64,000 nt of DNA from Rhizobium sp. BK602 (GTDB taxonomy: Bacteria > Pseudomonadota > Alphaproteobacteria > Rhizobiales > Rhizobiaceae): positions 1-64,000 of the forward strand of contig NZ_JACIBC010000001.1 of the NCBI RefSeq assembly GCF_014195095.1, written 5' to 3'. Below, piece by piece: positions 62,267 to 64,000 of this stretch. Within the stretch, counting starts at the first letter, position 1. Each line of letters starts with the position of its first letter. The notes under the pieces are model-generated. The model ran no database searches and was not told the origin of the DNA. It worked only from the letters and a program-made list of their open reading frames with translations. Both the position numbers and the translations under genes were made by a program.

Positions 62267-63328
62267 ATGGAACTTGGCCTCTATACCTTCGCCGACGTCA
62301 ATCCCGATCCCGCTCTGAACAAGGGCGAGGAGGCGGCACGGCGTCTGAACGATCTGATCGAGGAAATCGAGCTGGCCGATCAGGTTGGCCTCGATGTCTT
62401 CGGGCTGGGCGAGCATCACCGCCCGGATTATGCGGCCTCGGCCCCGGCGGTCGCGCTGGCGGCGGCTGCGACGCGAACGAAGACGATCCGGCTGAGCAGC
62501 GCCGTGACGGTGCTGAGCTCGGACGATCCGGTGCGCGTCTTCCAGCAGTTTTCGACGCTCGATCTCCTGTCCGGCGGCCGGGCGGAGATCATGGCCGGGC
62601 GCGGCTCCTTCATCGAATCCTTCCCGCTCTTCGGCTACAATCTCGAGGATTACGACCAGCTCTTCGAGGAGAAGCTCGACCTGTTGCTGGCGATCCGCGA
62701 TGGCGAACAGGTGAACTGGACCGGAGAGATGCGCGCACCGATCAACGGGCGAGGGGTCTATCCGCGGCCACTGCAGGACCCGCTGCCGATCTGGATCGCA
62801 GTCGGCGGCACGCCGCAATCGGTGGCGCGCGCCGGCGCGCTCGGCCTGCCGATGGCGCTCGCCATCATCGGCGGCGAGCCACGGCGGTTCGCGCCGCTCT
62901 TCGATCTCTACCGCGAGGCGGCCCGACGCGCCAAGCAGGATCCGGCCCAATTGAAGACCAGCATCAATGTCCACGGTTTCATCGCAGACACGACCGAAGC
63001 GGCGGCCGATCAGTTCTACGGGCCGCAGGCCGAGGTGATGAACCGCATCGGCCGCGAGCGCGGCTGGGGGCCGACAAGCCGGGCGCAGTTCGATCAATCG
63101 CGCGGGCCGAACGGCGCGCTCTTCGTGGGCGCCCCCGAAACCGTGGCCGAAAAGATCGTGGCGCATCACAAGCTGTTCAAGAATGATCGCTTCCTACTGC
63201 AGATGGCGATCGGCACCATGCCGCATGATCAGATCATGCGCGGCATCGAGCTCTATGGCACGAAAGTCGCGCCGCTTGTGAGAAAGGCATTGACTGATGA
63301 GGGCGGAGAGGCGAAAGCGACGGTCTGA
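62267..63328 (+). CDS. Luciferase-like (LLM class) flavin-dependent oxidoreductase
   Basis: A 353-residue flavin-dependent monooxygenase of the bacterial luciferase superfamily. Blocks are [96 protein letters not shown] and [19 protein letters not shown]. Substrate unknown. It is preceded by a 25-bp palindrome that may control it. Confidence 0.88.
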   Translation: MELGLYTFADVNPDPALNKGEEAARRLNDLIEEIELADQVGLDVFGLGEHHRPDYAASAPAVALAAAATRTKTIRLSSAVTVLSSDDPVRVFQQFSTLDLLSGGRAEIMAGRGSFIESFPLFGYNLEDYDQLFEEKLDLLLAIRDGEQVNWTGEMRAPINGRGVYPRPLQDPLPIWIAVGGTPQSVARAGALGLPMALAIIGGEPRRFAPLFDLYREAARRAKQDPAQLKTSINVHGFIADTTEAAADQFYGPQAEVMNRIGRERGWGPTSRAQFDQSRGPNGALFVGAPETVAEKIVAHHKLFKNDRFLLQMAIGTMPHDQIMRGIELYGTKVAPLVRKALTDEGGEAKATV

Positions 63329-63380
63329 ACCTTCATGCCCCCACGTCTGTGGACATGAGCGAGCCAGCCGGAAGCCGTGA

Positions 63381-64000
63381 ATGATCGTTACGAACGACGA
63401 CGAACTGACCAAGCTGAAAGAGATCGGCCGCATCTGCGCCAACGCGCTGCAGGCGATGGCCGCCGCCTTGGAGCCGGGCATTACCACGCTGGAGCTCGAT
63501 GCGATCGGCCGCAAGGTGCTGGAGGATGCCGGAGCGCGTTCGGCGCCCGAGCTTGTCTATAAATTTCCCGGCGCCACCTGCATCAGCGTCAACGAGGAAG
63601 TGGCGCATGGCATTCCCGGCCCACGGGTGATCCAGGCCGGCGATCTCGTCAATCTCGACGTTTCCGCCGAGAAGGACGGGTTCTTTTCCGATACCGGCGC
63701 CTCCTTTGCCGTACCGCCGGTCAAGCCGAAGATCGAGCGTCTTTGCCGCGACGGCAAGCGGGCGCTGTGGGTCGGGCTGAACCAGGTTCGCAGCGGCGCA
63801 CCCTTCTCCAAGATCGGCCATGCCGTCGGCGCCTTCGCTCAGAAGAACCGCTACACGCTGATCGCCAATCTCGCCAGCCACGGCATCGGCCGTTCGCTGC
63901 ATGAGGAGCCGGCCGAGGTTTCCACCTGGGCCGACCCCGACGAGACGCGGATCATGGAGGACGGCCTGGTCTTCACCGTCGAGCCGTTCCTGTCGCTGGG
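63381..64000 (+). CDS. map: Methionine aminopeptidase, type I (5' part; runs off the window)
   Basis: The first 206 residues of a MetAP that removes N-terminal methionine. Metal ligands seen are the aspartates in LVNLDVSAEKDGFFSDTGA, the His in ASHGIGRSLHEEP and the Glu in VFTVEPFLSLG. The final glutamate lies beyond the window edge. There is no N-terminal zinc extension. The ATG at 63381 follows GGAAG. It may be a second map copy, because it sits away from usual ribosomal genes; the window cannot settle this. Confidence 0.88.
   Translation, partial: MIVTNDDELTKLKEIGRICANALQAMAAALEPGITTLELDAIGRKVLEDAGARSAPELVYKFPGATCISVNEEVAHGIPGPRVIQAGDLVNLDVSAEKDGFFSDTGASFAVPPVKPKIERLCRDGKRALWVGLNQVRSGAPFSKIGHAVGAFAQKNRYTLIANLASHGIGRSLHEEPAEVSTWADPDETRIMEDGLVFTVEPFLSL

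Overview
The window reads as chromosomal DNA of a member of the Rhizobiaceae (Rhizobium/Agrobacterium group): high GC, the gbpR-chvE-gguABC sugar locus known from Agrobacterium, the bdhA-xdhA-xdhB arrangement known from Sinorhizobium, a GGAA-N6-TTCC IolR-type site in front of an inositol dehydrogenase gene, a TTAA-N7-TTAA CtrA-type box, and several copies of rhizobial intergenic mosaic-type repeats. I recognised genes from their translated motifs and context only; no database search was run.

Layout. 0.4-5.5 kb: tRNA-Arg(CCG), a xylose-type ABC transporter (xylF-xylH-xylG, minus strand) and its divergent ROK repressor. 5.6-9.2 kb: an accessory ClpP, an ArsR/SRPBCC pair, inositol 2-dehydrogenase and small proteins. 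9.3-18.9 kb: gbpR, then chvE, gguA, gguB, gguC/araD1, a ketoglutarate-semialdehyde dehydrogenase and an L-arabonate dehydratase. This is an import system plus the non-phosphorylating L-arabinose route to 2-oxoglutarate. 19-28.3 kb: a VapC remnant, a transglutaminase/alpha-E/ATP-grasp operon, two EamA transporters, two GNAT acetyltransferases, a DEAD-box helicase and a small secreted protein. 28.6-31.9 kb: a large PAS hybrid histidine kinase with two receiver domains.

31982-35506 is a complete 3.5 kb IS1595-type (ISXO2-like) element. It has matching inverted ends and an 8-bp target duplication, sits inside an intergenic repeat, and carries non-transposase passengers: a LysR regulator, a DUF1127-type protein and a coiled-coil/winged-helix protein. 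This is the most interesting structure in the window.

35.5-53.6 kb is dominated by purine catabolism. Plus strand: puuE, uraD, alc, an embedded MntA-HepT toxin-antitoxin pair, allA, hiuH. Minus strand: puuD-guaD and xdhABC, with bdhA upstream. Together these cover guanine and hypoxanthine through xanthine, urate, hydroxyisourate, OHCU, allantoin and allantoate to ureidoglycolate and glyoxylate. 54.7-64 kb: glycerol kinase, an unrecognised protein with a possible sialyltransferase-like pattern, a serine beta-lactamase-family protein, a YCII/ECF42 sigma/AHSA1 set, a GNAT, a Phd-VapC pair, a luciferase-like monooxygenase and the 5' part of a methionine aminopeptidase gene that runs off the window.
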